Origin: Oenococcus kitaharae
GTDB lineage: Bacteria; Bacillota; Bacilli; Lactobacillales; Lactobacillaceae
Reading direction: 5' to 3'
Assembly (NCBI RefSeq): GCF_025758695.1
Contig: NZ_JANJQP010000001.1
Location: forward strand, 372,001 to 436,000
Length of the DNA stretch: 64,000 bases
A model generated the notes under the pieces. It searched no databases, had not been told where the DNA came from, and saw only the letters and a program-made list of their open reading frames with translations. Positions 37,887 through 48,208 of this stretch are shown one piece after another. The translations under genes and the position numbers were made by a program. The number at the start of each line of letters is the position of its first letter. Position 1 is the stretch's first letter.

Positions 37887-40109
37887 TTAGCTCATCAACT
37901 CAGCCAGTGCATTCTGCCAGCGATCGGCGGCCTGCTGCTTGCTGATTGAAAAACTGCCTTCAGCATCTTTAATTTCTAGTGTTGTGCCATCGGTGACTTG
38001 ACCGATCAGCTCAGCCTGTTTACCGGCTAATTGTTCAAAGGCCTGCTGCTTGTCAGCTGTCACGGAGACGATAAAACGACCATTGGTCTCTGAGAACAAA
38101 GCTGCATGTGTGCCCTGAAAAGCCACTTGGAAACTGAAATCCGTATTGAAAACAGATTCGGACAAAGCCACAGCCAAACCGCCTTCAGACAAATCATGTG
38201 CCGAAGCCAGCAGGCCAGTTGCAATCGCCTTAGTAACAAACTGTTGGTTAGCTAATTCAGCCGTCTCGTCAAAAGTGAAAAGTTTTCCGGAAATCTTGCC
38301 CGTTAACAGTTTTTGGATTTCCGTACCGTTAAAGTCGTCTTGTGTTTGGCCGATTAAATAAATCAAATCACCGGCCCGCTTGAAAGGTACCGAAGTAATC
38401 TGGCGCTTGTCTTCAATCAAGCCAACCATGCCGACCATCGGCGTCGGGTAAATCGCTTGATGATCTGTCTCGTTATATAGGGAAACATTGCCGGAAATCA
38501 CTGGCGTATTTAGTTTTTTAGCCATCTGATTCAGACCGGCGATTGACTCTTTTAACTCATAAAAAATTTCTGGATCATCGGGATTGCCGAAATTCAAGCA
38601 ATCCGTAATCCCGATCGGAATCGCACCGCTGGCAACGATATTTCTAGCTGCCTCGGCCATGGCCATGCGGCTGCCCTCATATGGGTCCAGATAGACATAA
38701 CGGCTATTGACGTCAGTCGTCATCGCTAGCGCTTTTTTTGTCCCGCGAATACGCAAGACCGCGGCATCTGATCCGGGACGTAAGACTGTGTCGCTTCTAA
38801 CCATGGAATCAAAATGACGATAAAAGGCTTTTTTTGAAGCAATTGTCGGGGATGCCAGCATTTTCAAAAACATTTCAGCAGGATCTTTCACGACAGGCTG
38901 GAATTGTGTTTGCTCAGCCTCGGCGATATGAGCCGGTAATTGACTAGGCAGTTCGCTGGAAGGCGCTTTTGTCAGCAGATTAATGTCGACATCAGCGACC
39001 GTTTCCCCCTGAAAGGTCAAACGATAACGGCCATCATCTGTCACTTTGCCAATCACAACCGCGTCTAATCCGAAATCTTTATAGAGATCGATCACGCGCT
39101 GTTCCTGCCCTTTAGCGGCGACAAGCAGCATGCGTTCCTGCGATTCGGACAGCATCAATTCATAAGGAATCATGCCGGTCTCACGAACTGGTACGCGATC
39201 CAGATTCAGCTCAATCCCTGAGTGGCCTTTTTCGCCCATTTCCGATGAGGAAGACAAAATCCCGGCCGCACCCATATCCTGAATGCCCAAGACAATATCC
39301 GGCAGGTCTTTGACAGCTTTGATTGTGGCATCCATGACCAGCTTTTCCATAAAGGGATCGCCGACTTGGACGGCCGAACGCTGAGCAGCTTTTTCAGACG
39401 AGAATTCAGCTGATGCAAAACTGGCACCGTTTATCCCATCACGTCCTGTCTTGGCGCCAACATAAATCACCGAATTGCCGGCACCGCGAGCCTGACCGAC
39501 TTTGATAATACTGTGATTCATCAAGCCGACAGCCATTACATTGCACAACAAATTGCCGCGATATGAATCGTCAAAATAGACATCGCCACCAACTGTGGGA
39601 ATACCGATTGAATTTCCATAACCAGCAATCCCCGCAATCACGCCGTCAATTAAAGAACGTGTCTTGTCATCGGTGACTTCCGGAAAACGCAAGGAATCCA
39701 AAACTGCGATCGGCTGAGCCCCCATGGCAAAAATGTCTCTTAAAATACCACCGACACCCGTGGCCGCACCCTGATAGGGTTCGACTTGTGACGGATGGTT
39801 ATGGCTTTCGGCTTTGAAAACAACTGCCTGGCCATCACCGATATCCAAAATACCGGCGTTTTCACCAGGCCCTTGCAGGACGCGCTCATTTTTTGACCAA
39901 AAGCTGCGCAGTAATGGCTTAGATTTTTTATAAGAAGCGTGTTCGGACCACATGGCTGAAAATAAGCCCGTTTCCGTGTAATTAGGCAAACGGCCCAGAC
40001 GCGTTTTAATAATGTCGTATTCGCGCTCAGTCAGCCCCCAATCAGCGTAAATTTTTTCGGTTTGAATCTGGACAGCCGTTTTTGGTTCAGGATTTACTTT
40101 AGTCAGCAT
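37887..40109 (-). CDS. purL: FGAM synthase subunit PurL (small type)
   Basis: 740 residues. Synthetase subunit that works with PurQ and PurS to convert FGAR to FGAM. The start [21 protein letters not shown], the block [15 protein letters not shown] near residue 50, [23 protein letters not shown] near 95 and [13 protein letters not shown] near 640 identify it. Its length indicates the Gram-positive three-subunit form. It overlaps purQ by 11 bases. Confidence 0.96.
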   Translation of the reverse strand: MLTKVNPEPKTAVQIQTEKIYADWGLTEREYDIIKTRLGRLPNYTETGLFSAMWSEHASYKKSKPLLRSFWSKNERVLQGPGENAGILDIGDGQAVVFKAESHNHPSQVEPYQGAATGVGGILRDIFAMGAQPIAVLDSLRFPEVTDDKTRSLIDGVIAGIAGYGNSIGIPTVGGDVYFDDSYRGNLLCNVMAVGLMNHSIIKVGQARGAGNSVIYVGAKTGRDGINGASFASAEFSSEKAAQRSAVQVGDPFMEKLVMDATIKAVKDLPDIVLGIQDMGAAGILSSSSEMGEKGHSGIELNLDRVPVRETGMIPYELMLSESQERMLLVAAKGQEQRVIDLYKDFGLDAVVIGKVTDDGRYRLTFQGETVADVDINLLTKAPSSELPSQLPAHIAEAEQTQFQPVVKDPAEMFLKMLASPTIASKKAFYRHFDSMVRSDTVLRPGSDAAVLRIRGTKKALAMTTDVNSRYVYLDPYEGSRMAMAEAARNIVASGAIPIGITDCLNFGNPDDPEIFYELKESIAGLNQMAKKLNTPVISGNVSLYNETDHQAIYPTPMVGMVGLIEDKRQITSVPFKRAGDLIYLIGQTQDDFNGTEIQKLLTGKISGKLFTFDETAELANQQFVTKAIATGLLASAHDLSEGGLAVALSESVFNTDFSFQVAFQGTHAALFSETNGRFIVSVTADKQQAFEQLAGKQAELIGQVTDGTTLEIKDAEGSFSISKQQAADRWQNALAELMS

Positions 40110-40773
40110 GGGTTAAAAGATCCTTTCTTTGCAGAATTGATTGGAAGAAAGCGCGCCCGTCCGTGTTGCCCAAAAGCGGATCGACAGCGCGTTCAGGATG
40201 GGGCATCATGCCAAACACATTACCCGCCTGATTGACAATTCCGGCGATATCATCCAAGGAGCCATTAGGATTATCTTCATAAGTGAAAATAATCTGCTGA
40301 TGTGCTTTTAATGATGCCAGTGTCTGTGCGTCAGCGTAATAATTGCCGGCACCGTGAGCAATCGGCAATGTGATTTGCAACTTGTCATAAGCCGATGAGA
40401 AGATACTGTCGGGGTTAGCAACATTTAATGTGATTTCATCGCAGATAAAGCCCGGTTTGGCATTTTCCCTTAAGGCACCGGGCAGCAAGCCAGCTTCCGT
40501 CAGAATTTGAAAACCGTTGCAAATGCCGACAACCAGCCGACCATCTTTCGCCGCTTTGGCAACGCCTTTCATGGCTGGCGCAAAACGCGCGATCGCGCCT
40601 GTGCGCAGATAATCACCATAAGAAAAGCCGCCCGGCAGAAAAATTGCTGAAAAGCCATCTAGATTTTCCTGGTTGGCATCAACAATTTCAGCATCAAGTC
40701 GAAAATCCTTCAGCGCATAATACATATCCAGTACGCAATTGGAACCAGGAAAATTAATCACCGCCGCGCGCAT
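40099..40773 (-). CDS. purQ: FGAM synthase glutaminase subunit PurQ
   Basis: 224 residues. Class I glutamine amidotransferase that supplies ammonia to PurL. It has [10 protein letters not shown] at the start, [11 protein letters not shown] near residue 50, the catalytic Cys in [11 protein letters not shown] near residue 86 and the C-terminal [12 protein letters not shown] with His and Glu. One base separates it from the purS stop. Confidence 0.96.
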   Translation of the reverse strand: MRAAVINFPGSNCVLDMYYALKDFRLDAEIVDANQENLDGFSAIFLPGGFSYGDYLRTGAIARFAPAMKGVAKAAKDGRLVVGICNGFQILTEAGLLPGALRENAKPGFICDEITLNVANPDSIFSSAYDKLQITLPIAHGAGNYYADAQTLASLKAHQQIIFTYEDNPNGSLDDIAGIVNQAGNVFGMMPHPERAVDPLLGNTDGRAFFQSILQRKDLLTHAD

Positions 40774-40774
40774 G

Positions 40775-41038
40775 TTAATCCACCGCCTCAGCCAGTTCGC
40801 TCAAATCGTAAGTAAAGCTCTCCATATTGATATTGATCAGCAGTTCGTCAGAAAATGTCTCGACTTCCTTAGCAGCTGCTGCTTTATCAGCAGTATCCAG
40901 CTTGATTTCAAAATATTTCCCGCAAGTAACAGCCTGTACATTCGTATAATTCAGACGATGCAGGGCTGACTTAACAACCTCACCTTGCGGATCCAGAATC
41001 GATTTTTTATAAGTGACGTAAATTTTAGCTAAGTACAT
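40775..41038 (-). CDS. purS: FGAM synthase subunit PurS
   Basis: 87 residues, the normal size. It mediates contact between PurL and PurQ. Recognised by the AKIYVTYKKSILDPQG start, the VVKSALHRLNY helix and the VQAVTCGKYFEIKLD strand. It lies 2 bases after purC. Confidence 0.93.
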   Translation of the reverse strand: MYLAKIYVTYKKSILDPQGEVVKSALHRLNYTNVQAVTCGKYFEIKLDTADKAAAAKEVETFSDELLININMESFTYDLSELAEAVD

Positions 41039-41040
41039 AG

Positions 41041-41766
41041 TTAGTTTTCCTTTATGCTCAATTTATTGTTCAAACGGGTTAACACAGTTTGATAACCGAC
41101 TCTCAAATCGCCGGTCTTTTTCCGAAAAACATCTTTATCCAAAGACTGCTGGCTCTCCTGATCAAGCAGCCTCATGTTATCCGGTGACAGCTCATCAGCT
41201 AAAATCAACCGCCCATCATCTGTGAAACCAAATTCCAATTTGAAATCGACTAAGGTCACGCCGATTGAAGCAAACAATTCTGTTAACAGCTGATTGACTG
41301 TTTCAGCTTTTTCTTTTAAAGCCGCGATCGTCTTAGCATCGGCAATTTTCAACGCCAAGATCTGCTCATCATTGATAAAGGGATCATCCAATGCATCAGA
41401 TTTGAAATAAAATTCGTGAACAGCGGGTTTTAAAGGCAGATGTTCAGCTTGGCCGAATCGAGAAGCAAAGTGGCCGGCTGTCAGATTCCGTGTGACAACT
41501 TCCAATGGCACAATCGTGACTTTTCTGACCAGCGCATCGCCATTATCCAGTTCTTTGATAAAATGGTTTTCAATGCCCTTTGCTGTCAAATAATCAAAGA
41601 GCAGAGCTGAAATATGCGAAGCCAGCTGCCCTTTGCCGGGAATTTTTTCTTTGACTTTGCCATTTAAGGCCGTCGCCTGATCTTTGTAACGGACGTGGAT
41701 CACCCGCGGATCGTCTGTCTGCAGCATGTCTTTGGCTTTTCCTGAATACAATAATTTTTCTGTCAT
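41041..41766 (-). CDS. purC: SAICAR synthetase
   Basis: 241 residues from ATG 41766, which overlaps the purK stop (ATGA) and matches where homologues begin ([14 protein letters not shown]). ATP-dependent ligation of aspartate to CAIR. LYSGKAKDM near the start, FIKELDNGDALVRKVTIVPLEVVTRN in the middle, LVDFKLEFGFTDDGRLILADELSPDNMR later are conserved. The open frame extends 36 codons upstream into purK but that part is not real. Confidence 0.95.
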   Translation of the reverse strand: MTEKLLYSGKAKDMLQTDDPRVIHVRYKDQATALNGKVKEKIPGKGQLASHISALLFDYLTAKGIENHFIKELDNGDALVRKVTIVPLEVVTRNLTAGHFASRFGQAEHLPLKPAVHEFYFKSDALDDPFINDEQILALKIADAKTIAALKEKAETVNQLLTELFASIGVTLVDFKLEFGFTDDGRLILADELSPDNMRLLDQESQQSLDKDVFRKKTGDLRVGYQTVLTRLNNKLSIKEN

Positions 41767-42887
41767 GGTCTCCACCCTTTTAATTCTTTGATTGCGTCGC
41801 TGCCGACGACTGTAATGTGCCCCATCTTTCTGCCGGGCCGGACTTCTGCCTTGCCATAATCGTGAAAATGCCACTCAGGATGTTCCAGCAAATCCTGGCG
41901 CGCAGCTAGCAGATCGTCACCTAAGAGATTTCTCATCGCGGCTGGTGATTGTAAAATTGGATCAGCAATCGGCAGGCCACAGATTGACCGGATATGTCCT
42001 TCGAATTGGGAAACATTGCAGGCTTCGATCGTCAGATGTCCCGAATTATGCGGACGCGGTGCCAATTCATTGATAATCACGCGATCATCGGCTGTAAGAA
42101 ACATTTCAACACCCAAGACCCCGTATAAGTGCAATTCCTGTGCCAAGTGCGTCACTTTATCGCGAATGGACTGACGGACTTCCGGCTTGATATCGGCTGG
42201 CGCGATCGAGAAATGCAGGATGTGATGCTGATGCCGATTTTCCGTGACCGGCCATAACTTGACTTGATCCTGGCCATCGCGTGTCACCATGATCGAAATC
42301 TCTTTGACAAAGTCAACCCGTTTTTCCAAAATCGCGGTCAGCTTGTCCGGCCAGTTTTCTATCAATTGATCAACATCCTGCTGAGAACTCATATCCCATT
42401 GGCCGTGTCCGTCATAGCCGCCAGAAATCGTTTTTAAAATTCCGGGAAAACCAATTTCTTTGACCGCTTTTCTCAATTCTGCTGGCGAAGCGACTGCTGC
42501 AAATGTCGTTGTCGGCAAACCATGATCGCGCAGGAAATTTTTTTCATTCAAACGGTTGGACGTGATATCCAGCAAAGCGACGCCTTGTGGAACAGCCGTA
42601 CTAGTCGCTTTTGCAACAGCCGCGAGCACTTTTTGATCGACATTTTCAAATTCATAGGTTAGCAGATCAGACTTTTCGGCCAGCTTAGTCAAGGCTTTTC
42701 GATCATCATAGGCAGCCGTGATTTGAAAGTCGGATACTTGAGCTGCCGGTGCATCAGGCGTTGGATCCAACACACCAACCTGATAACCCATGGCTTTAGC
42801 AGACAAAGCCATCATCTGTCCTAATTGTCCGCCGCCGATAATGCCGATCGTAGCTGGCGGAAAAAAAATAGACCTCATCTCAGTCAT
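41763..42887 (-). CDS. purK: 5-(carboxyamino)imidazole ribonucleotide synthase
   Basis: 374 residues from ATG 42887, overlapping purE by 8 bases; an ATG three codons later or a TTG seven codons earlier are less likely. ATP-grasp enzyme carboxylating [24 protein letters not shown] at the start, [22 protein letters not shown] near residue 155 and [18 protein letters not shown] near 265 are diagnostic. It acts with PurE. Confidence 0.95.
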   Translation of the reverse strand: MTEMRSIFFPPATIGIIGGGQLGQMMALSAKAMGYQVGVLDPTPDAPAAQVSDFQITAAYDDRKALTKLAEKSDLLTYEFENVDQKVLAAVAKATSTAVPQGVALLDITSNRLNEKNFLRDHGLPTTTFAAVASPAELRKAVKEIGFPGILKTISGGYDGHGQWDMSSQQDVDQLIENWPDKLTAILEKRVDFVKEISIMVTRDGQDQVKLWPVTENRHQHHILHFSIAPADIKPEVRQSIRDKVTHLAQELHLYGVLGVEMFLTADDRVIINELAPRPHNSGHLTIEACNVSQFEGHIRSICGLPIADPILQSPAAMRNLLGDDLLAARQDLLEHPEWHFHDYGKAEVRPGRKMGHITVVGSDAIKELKGWRP

Positions 42888-43374
42888 TGAGCTGCATCTC
42901 GCTTTCAATGGCTTTTTCAGTCTGTGTTTTCCTAAATAAATTTAATTGATCTAAAACCTCTGAATCAGAAAGACTCAGGATGGATGCAGCTAGATAAGCA
43001 GCATTTTTTGCACCGGCCGTGCCGATTGCCGTGGTCGCCACGGGAACGCCTGCTGGCATCTGCACAATCGATAATAATGAATCCAAACCATTTAATGCAT
43101 GAGACTGCATGGGTACACCGATAACGGGTACAGTCGTGTTAGCCGCAAGCATGCCGGGTAAATGTGCAGCCCCGCCAGCACCAGCGATGATAATCTGAAT
43201 GCCCCGATCTCTCGCGGATTTGGCAAAGGCACTCAGCTGATCCGGCATACGATGAGCGGAAATAACATGCTTCTCAAAGGGCACATGCAAGTTCTTCAAA
43301 ACTGAGACAGCTTGCTTCATTGTGTCCCAATCTGAAACCGATCCCATTACTAGCGCAACCTTCGTATCTGACAT
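42880..43374 (-). CDS. purE: N5-CAIR mutase
   Basis: 164 residues. Converts N5-CAIR to [15 protein letters not shown] at the start, [11 protein letters not shown] near residue 38 with the catalytic His, [16 protein letters not shown] and PVIGVPMQS are present. GGAGG lies 5 bases before the ATG. It is the first gene of the IMP operon, with a PurBox-like palindrome 60-75 bases upstream and TACACT (43402-43397 on the minus strand) as a possible -10. Confidence 0.96.
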   Translation of the reverse strand: MSDTKVALVMGSVSDWDTMKQAVSVLKNLHVPFEKHVISAHRMPDQLSAFAKSARDRGIQIIIAGAGGAAHLPGMLAANTTVPVIGVPMQSHALNGLDSLLSIVQMPAGVPVATTAIGTAGAKNAAYLAASILSLSDSEVLDQLNLFRKTQTEKAIESEMQLND

Positions 43375-43433
43375 CTTTCCTCCGAAATACTTGTTTAGTG
43401 TACCCCAAAAAAACTGAAAAATCCAGCCTATCT

Positions 43434-43452
43434 ATTTCCGAACGTTCGTGTT
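43434..43452. promoter_or_regulatory. PurBox-like palindrome before purE
   Basis: ATTTCCGAACGTT (43434-43446) matches the PurBox consensus AWWWCCGAACWWT at all but one base, and CGAACGTTCG reads the same on both strands. The 12-mer AACGTTCGTGTT (43441-43452) recurs before purA. A poorer match, TTTCCCGAATATT, lies at about 43502-43514. Confidence 0.6.
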
Positions 43453-43570
43453 TTGCTATATTTACGTAAATTTTGATTAAGAATTCTTATTATTTTTAAT
43501 GTTTCCCGAATATTAAGCATATCGACAAGAATCCCTAGATAAGGGCATTCTTTCCAAAAAATGGCAAACA

Positions 43571-43590
43571 AAAAAAGAGCCTGAGCTCTT
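43571..43590 (-). terminator. terminator after ileS
   Basis: AAGAGC / GCTCTT stem with a 4-base loop and T runs on both strands, just after the ileS stop. Confidence 0.8.
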
Positions 43591-43609
43591 TTTAAAACAA
43601 ATAATTAAT

Positions 43610-46375
43610 TTAATCCTCCAAGTCTGCTGCAGTCAAAGTCGGGAAATCGTGCTCGACAATTTCAGCGTTTTTCTTAGAAAACATCGGGAACTTCTGGTCT
43701 GCCCCAATATCATCATGGAAAAGCCGGTCTCGAGGATCAACTGCTCCGCTAGCATGCGCCACTTGGACAGATGTCTCGCTGCCTTGGCTTTGTGTCAATT
43801 GGCTGACCATCAGCAATTTACGCAGATCCAAGCCGAGCTTTGCAAAAGTATCAGCCTGTTCTTGAGTCAAAACAACTGTCAAAGCTGCTTCGGCACTTTT
43901 TCCGATCAAGGATTTTTCACGGGCATTTTCCAATTCCTTATTCACCTGGTCGCGAAAATCAAAGAATGTCTGCCAATCAGCCAGCAAACTATCAGCTTCA
44001 GCAATCGGCTGGAATTCCGGCGCCTCAGACAAATAAGCATAGGCTTCCGGTTCTTGGAGATTTTCCCAAATTTCTTCGGCTGTATGCGGCAAAAACGGCG
44101 TCAGAAGTTTCGTCAGCGTCACAGCAGTCTCGTAGAAAACAGTTTGCATAGAACGACGCTCGGCCGAATCTGCTTCATCGATATAGACAATGTCTTTGGC
44201 CACGTCCAGATAGAAGGCCGACAAATCCGTGGAAACAAAATTAATCAACTGTTTGAACAAATCATAGAAGTCATAACGCTGCATCTTTTCGTGCCAGTCT
44301 TTGACAAATTGATTCAATTTGACCGTCATCCACTTGTCAACGGCTGCCCGTTTTTCAAATGGTACGCGGTCTTTTTTAGCATCAAAGTCTTCTGTATTGG
44401 CCAATAGGAAACGCATTGTATTGCGAATCTTACGGTAAGACTCAGAAACCTGTTTCAAAATACCGCGCGAGACATGTACATCTTCACTGGAATCAATGCT
44501 CATGACCCAGAGACGGATGATTTCAATCCCCATTTGATCAGCAATTTCGTTTGGCGAAATGATATTCCCCAAGGACTTGGACATTTTCTGCCCTTTATCA
44601 TCAAAAACGAATCCTTGTGCAATCACAGACTTATAAGGCGCAATGCCATTAACAGCCACAGACGTGATGATGTTGGAATTAAACCAGCCGCGGAATTGGT
44701 CGGCACCTTCCAAATAGACATCAGCTGGGTAATCGAGATTGTCTCTTTGCTGCATGACGCCGGCCCAGCTTGATCCAGAATCGAACCAGACATCCATGAT
44801 ATCTTCTTCTTTTGTGAATTCACCATGAGGGCTGTGCGGATTTGTATAGTCATCCGGCAGCAATTCTTTAGCCGTGTGTTCAAACCAGTAAGTCGATCCG
44901 TGTTTAGCAAACAAATCGGCCACATGATCAATCAATTTTTCATCAACGATTGGTGTCTTGTCTTCAGCATAGAAAATCGGCAATGGCACACCCCAGACAC
45001 GCTGCCGGGAAATAACCCAGTCGCCGCGGTCTTTGATCATATTGTACAGACGGACTTTGCCCCAATCCGGATAGAAAGTCACATTGTCGATCTGATCAAG
45101 AATTTGTTTTCTAAATGGCTCAATGGAAACAAACCACTGCGGCACAGCGCGCCAGATAATCGGCTTTTTTGTCCGCCAGTCAAATGGATATGAGTGAACA
45201 ATTTTTTCCGTTGCCAGCCACAAACCGGCTGCTTTTAATTTATCAATCACAATCGGTGTCACATCATCATAGAATTTGCCTTGAAAATCAGGTCCGGCTG
45301 AAGCCATCAAATACCCTTTTTCATCGACAGTCATGGCTACTTCGATGCCGTATTTCATGCCGACATTGTAGTCGTCTTCACCAAAGCCAGGCGCCGTATG
45401 AACAAGACCAGTTCCAGCATCCAAAGTGACATGATTCGCGTTCATAACAAGTTCGGTCACATCTGGATCCCAAGGATGTTCGACCGTGATTTTATCCAAA
45501 TCGATGCCTTTATAAGTGGCAAGAACTTTGCAATCCTGCCAGCCGAAACGCTTAGCATTTTCTTCTAGCAAGGCTTTGGCAACGACAAACTTGCGATCAT
45601 CATTAGCCGCTTTGACCAGCACATAATCAAAATCAGGTCCTAAGGTAATCCCGCGAGAGGCCGTAATCGTAAAAGGCGTCGTCGTCCAGACAACCAGATA
45701 AGTATCGTGATCTAAAATCCCTTTACCATCTTTGACACGGTTGGCATAAAAAAGCGACGTTGATTCCAAATCATGATATTCGATTTCAGCTTCAGCCAAA
45801 GCAGATTCCGAACTCCAAGACCAATAAACCGGTTTCAAACCACGGTAGATATAGCCTTTGCCAGCCATGGCACCAAAAACACGAATCTGAGCCGCCTCAA
45901 ATTCCGGTTGCAGTGTCAGATACGGATGATCCCAGTCGCCCAAAACACCTAAGCGCTTGAAATCTTTGCGCTGCATGTCGACTTGTTTGAGCGCATAATC
46001 ATGTGCCAAACGGCGCCAATCAGCTTTTGCCATCGCTTTACGGTCATGGCCGGCCTTAGTCAGCTGCTGCTCGATCGGCAAACCATGTGTATCCCAGCCC
46101 GGTACGTAAGGGGCATAATAGCCAGTCATATTTTTATAACGGACAATGATATCCTTGGAGATCTTGTTCATCGCATGGCCGATATGAATGTTTCCGTTGG
46201 CATATGGCGGGCCGTCATGCAGGTTGAAATGCGGCTTGTTTTTATTCAATGCCAAACGCTGTTCGTAAAGTTTGTCATCAGCCCATTGTTTTTCGCGGAC
46301 AGGTTCAGTCTTTGGCAGACTGCCGCGCATCGGAAAATCCGTATGGCCTAAATGTAATGTATCTTTGATCTTCAT
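43610..46375 (-). CDS. ileS: isoleucyl-tRNA synthetase
   Basis: 921 residues, class I synthetase. The HIGH-type motif reads [16 protein letters not shown] near residue 56, the editing-domain block [14 protein letters not shown] near residue 240, and KMSKS ([10 protein letters not shown]) near residue 600. The C-terminal zinc-binding cysteine module seen in Bacillus IleS appears to be missing: the end contains no CxxC. A T-box leader precedes it, and a terminator follows. Confidence 0.97.
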   Translation of the reverse strand: MKIKDTLHLGHTDFPMRGSLPKTEPVREKQWADDKLYEQRLALNKNKPHFNLHDGPPYANGNIHIGHAMNKISKDIIVRYKNMTGYYAPYVPGWDTHGLPIEQQLTKAGHDRKAMAKADWRRLAHDYALKQVDMQRKDFKRLGVLGDWDHPYLTLQPEFEAAQIRVFGAMAGKGYIYRGLKPVYWSWSSESALAEAEIEYHDLESTSLFYANRVKDGKGILDHDTYLVVWTTTPFTITASRGITLGPDFDYVLVKAANDDRKFVVAKALLEENAKRFGWQDCKVLATYKGIDLDKITVEHPWDPDVTELVMNANHVTLDAGTGLVHTAPGFGEDDYNVGMKYGIEVAMTVDEKGYLMASAGPDFQGKFYDDVTPIVIDKLKAAGLWLATEKIVHSYPFDWRTKKPIIWRAVPQWFVSIEPFRKQILDQIDNVTFYPDWGKVRLYNMIKDRGDWVISRQRVWGVPLPIFYAEDKTPIVDEKLIDHVADLFAKHGSTYWFEHTAKELLPDDYTNPHSPHGEFTKEEDIMDVWFDSGSSWAGVMQQRDNLDYPADVYLEGADQFRGWFNSNIITSVAVNGIAPYKSVIAQGFVFDDKGQKMSKSLGNIISPNEIADQMGIEIIRLWVMSIDSSEDVHVSRGILKQVSESYRKIRNTMRFLLANTEDFDAKKDRVPFEKRAAVDKWMTVKLNQFVKDWHEKMQRYDFYDLFKQLINFVSTDLSAFYLDVAKDIVYIDEADSAERRSMQTVFYETAVTLTKLLTPFLPHTAEEIWENLQEPEAYAYLSEAPEFQPIAEADSLLADWQTFFDFRDQVNKELENAREKSLIGKSAEAALTVVLTQEQADTFAKLGLDLRKLLMVSQLTQSQGSETSVQVAHASGAVDPRDRLFHDDIGADQKFPMFSKKNAEIVEHDFPTLTAADLED

Positions 46376-46404
46376 AGTCTCTTTTCACCCTTTTCCAGAT
46401 AATA

Positions 46405-46600
46405 AAAAACGTCTCGAAATATCGGGACGTTTTCACGTGGTACCACCCAACTTCACACGCTGACAATCACAGCATGCCTCAGTATCTCAATTACTCCAAC
46501 CGGCTGATCTGAAAAAATTCATTGACGGCCGGCTTCCATCAACCCGGCTTGCTTGGCGTCTAAACTTTAACTTTCTGTTCCAGTGATATAAAGCCATTAT
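46405..46600 (-). promoter_or_regulatory. T-box leader of ileS
   Basis: The minus strand contains the T-box sequence TTGGGTGGTACCACGTG (46450-46434), close to the AGGGTGGNACCGCG consensus. It is followed at once by a terminator, AAAACGTCCCGA pairing with TCGAGACGTTTT, and T residues (46433-46402). The T-box can pair to form the competing antiterminator when uncharged tRNA-Ile binds. The upstream part is only about 150 bases; an AUC followed by A at 46508-46506 is one candidate specifier, not certain. Confidence 0.85.
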
Positions 46601-46620
46601 ACAAAACTGTCAGCAAATTT

Positions 46621-47394
46621 CTAGTTTTTTCCGACAATTCCAATCTTCAATCTGATTTTGTTGCGATTCGTGGTCCCACGAGTCTCGATCAAACGAATAC
46701 GCCCAAATGAATGTGTTGAAATCACATCGCCCAATTTAGCCAAATAACTTGGGTTATCACTCTCAAACCAATTGACCATGACTTGACCGCTCTCGATCAA
46801 ATCTTTGGCATGTGCCCGAGAAAAATTGTAAATCTGGCTAATCAGCAAATCGATTCGCTGAGATGCCACGATCACCTCTTTTTCTTTTTCATCAGATTCA
46901 GGTGTCAGCAAATCAGAAGCTTCAACTACATGAAAAGCAATTTTTTTCGACCCAGCTCTTTTCACATTGTCAGTCACAAATTGTGCCAGCTGGGCATCAA
47001 TTAAAATCTGCCAGCGATCTGCTTCATGAATCACATCACCGATCCGATCATAGGCAATTCCCTGATGAAGCAAGGAACCAAGGATCGTAGAATGATGCAG
47101 GTGAATATACTTGGCTGCATAATCCAATTGAAGTACTGCAATCTGAAAGTCAGGTTCTCCAGTACCAGCTGAGATAAGGGCACGCTTATTCTCAGCCTGC
47201 GGATAACCACCAGAAAAAACAATCGACAAGTCAGCCTGTTTGGCCAAGCCGGCCAGCAGCAGCTGTTCTCGCGGATTCAAAAAGACAGTTAAAAAACTGT
47301 CTTTGAATGCAGCACGCACCCAGCCAAGTGCCTTTTTAATAAATGGCCTTTCTGGCTCAGGATATGCGTCTAAATTAATCTCAAAATTTGTCAT
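46621..47394 (-). CDS. ylmH: YlmH-type S4-domain RNA-binding protein
   Basis: 257 residues. The S4 domain lies in the C-terminal third (QRIDLLISQIYNFSRAHAKDLIESGQVMVNW), preceded by an N-terminal YlmH domain (VFLNPREQLLLAG; VFSGGYPQAENKRALI). YlmH binds stalled ribosomal complexes in Bacillus. It overlaps yggT by one base. It is last in the dcw-linked transcripts before the ileS leader. Confidence 0.9.
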   Translation of the reverse strand: MTNFEINLDAYPEPERPFIKKALGWVRAAFKDSFLTVFLNPREQLLLAGLAKQADLSIVFSGGYPQAENKRALISAGTGEPDFQIAVLQLDYAAKYIHLHHSTILGSLLHQGIAYDRIGDVIHEADRWQILIDAQLAQFVTDNVKRAGSKKIAFHVVEASDLLTPESDEKEKEVIVASQRIDLLISQIYNFSRAHAKDLIESGQVMVNWFESDNPSYLAKLGDVISTHSFGRIRLIETRGTTNRNKIRLKIGIVGKN

Positions 47395-47675
47395 TAAAAC
47401 AATTGTACAAAAATTGCGAGCAAAGCACGATCAGCAAACTGTAAAACCAGTAATGCGATCAAAGGTGAAAAATCGATTCCGACAATTGGCGGAATCAGGC
47501 GTTGAAAAATACCGATAAAAGGTTGTGTCAAACGATTTAGCCAGTAAGCCAGTCTCGAGGCTCGTAAATTCGGCAGCCAAGTGATCACAGCAGACAAGAC
47601 AATCATCCAAGAATAGATGTCGACAGCCCAATGAATAAGGACGTACAAATAATAGATAAAGTTAGAAACGGGCAT
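47394..47675 (-). CDS. YggT-family membrane protein
   Basis: 93 residues from ATG 47675, inside the end of sepF and preceded by GGGGC; homologues start at this point (PVSNFIYYLYVLIHW). Two hydrophobic segments flank the conserved LNRLTQPFIGIFQRLIPPIVGIDFSPLIALL block. Linked in Gram-positives to cell division and shape, mechanism unknown. It overlaps sepF by 14 bases. Confidence 0.88.
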   Translation of the reverse strand: MPVSNFIYYLYVLIHWAVDIYSWMIVLSAVITWLPNLRASRLAYWLNRLTQPFIGIFQRLIPPIVGIDFSPLIALLVLQFADRALLAIFVQLF

Positions 47676-48189
47676 TTTGCCCCATCGCATCTGCTGCCGA
47701 TCCAGAACCAGACACTGCATAATTATTAGGAGCGATCAACCAAATGTCATCAGAAATTTTTTCGATGGAGCCTTCAACTGCATAAATCGCGCCGGCAACA
47801 AAATCCACAATCTTTGAAGACTGGGTGCTGTCAATCGCAGAAAAATTAACAATCACCGCCTCATGAAGCAGTAATTGATTCACGATCGTTTTGGCATCAG
47901 AAAATACTTTTGGAACAAAGAGCGCAATATGACTATCAATTTTAGCTGAATTATTATTATTCTGCGTTGAAGAGCCAACAGCAGACATACGAGGCTGCTG
48001 CCGATATTCGTTACTATATCCGTAGTTACCCCTGCCTTGATAATTAGCTGAGTTTTGTGCGGTTGCAGTTTGTGCTTGAGGATTGGGATTACGCTGCGCC
48101 TGAGCGGGCTGCTGTTCGTAATTCGCGTCTTCGTATTCCTCTTCGTCGTCATCTGCGCCGCCGAAAAAACTTTTAAATGAAAATGCCAT
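47662..48189 (-). CDS. sepF: cell division protein SepF
   Basis: 175 residues. Membrane-binding partner of FtsZ. A short N-terminal amphipathic helix (AFSFKSFFGG) is followed by an acidic then Q/N-rich linker and a C-terminal SepF domain (HIALFVPKVFSDAKTIVNQLLLHEAVIVNFSAID; VDFVAGAIYAVEGSIEKISDDIWLIAPNN). It lies 19 bases after ftsZ and before yggT. Confidence 0.94.
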   Translation of the reverse strand: MAFSFKSFFGGADDDEEEYEDANYEQQPAQAQRNPNPQAQTATAQNSANYQGRGNYGYSNEYRQQPRMSAVGSSTQNNNNSAKIDSHIALFVPKVFSDAKTIVNQLLLHEAVIVNFSAIDSTQSSKIVDFVAGAIYAVEGSIEKISDDIWLIAPNNYAVSGSGSAADAMGQNARF

Positions 48190-48208
48190 ATCTGCTCCTA
48201 ATTAAATA

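Noticed and set aside
41767-41874. 36 extra N-terminal codons for purC
   Set aside because: They lie in the end of purK and match nothing in PurC; the ATGA junction at 41766 is the natural start.
43649-44407. 252-codon open frame on + opposite ileS
   Set aside because: It is an antisense shadow of a highly conserved gene, with no ribosome-binding site and an arginine/glutamine-rich unfolded-looking product.
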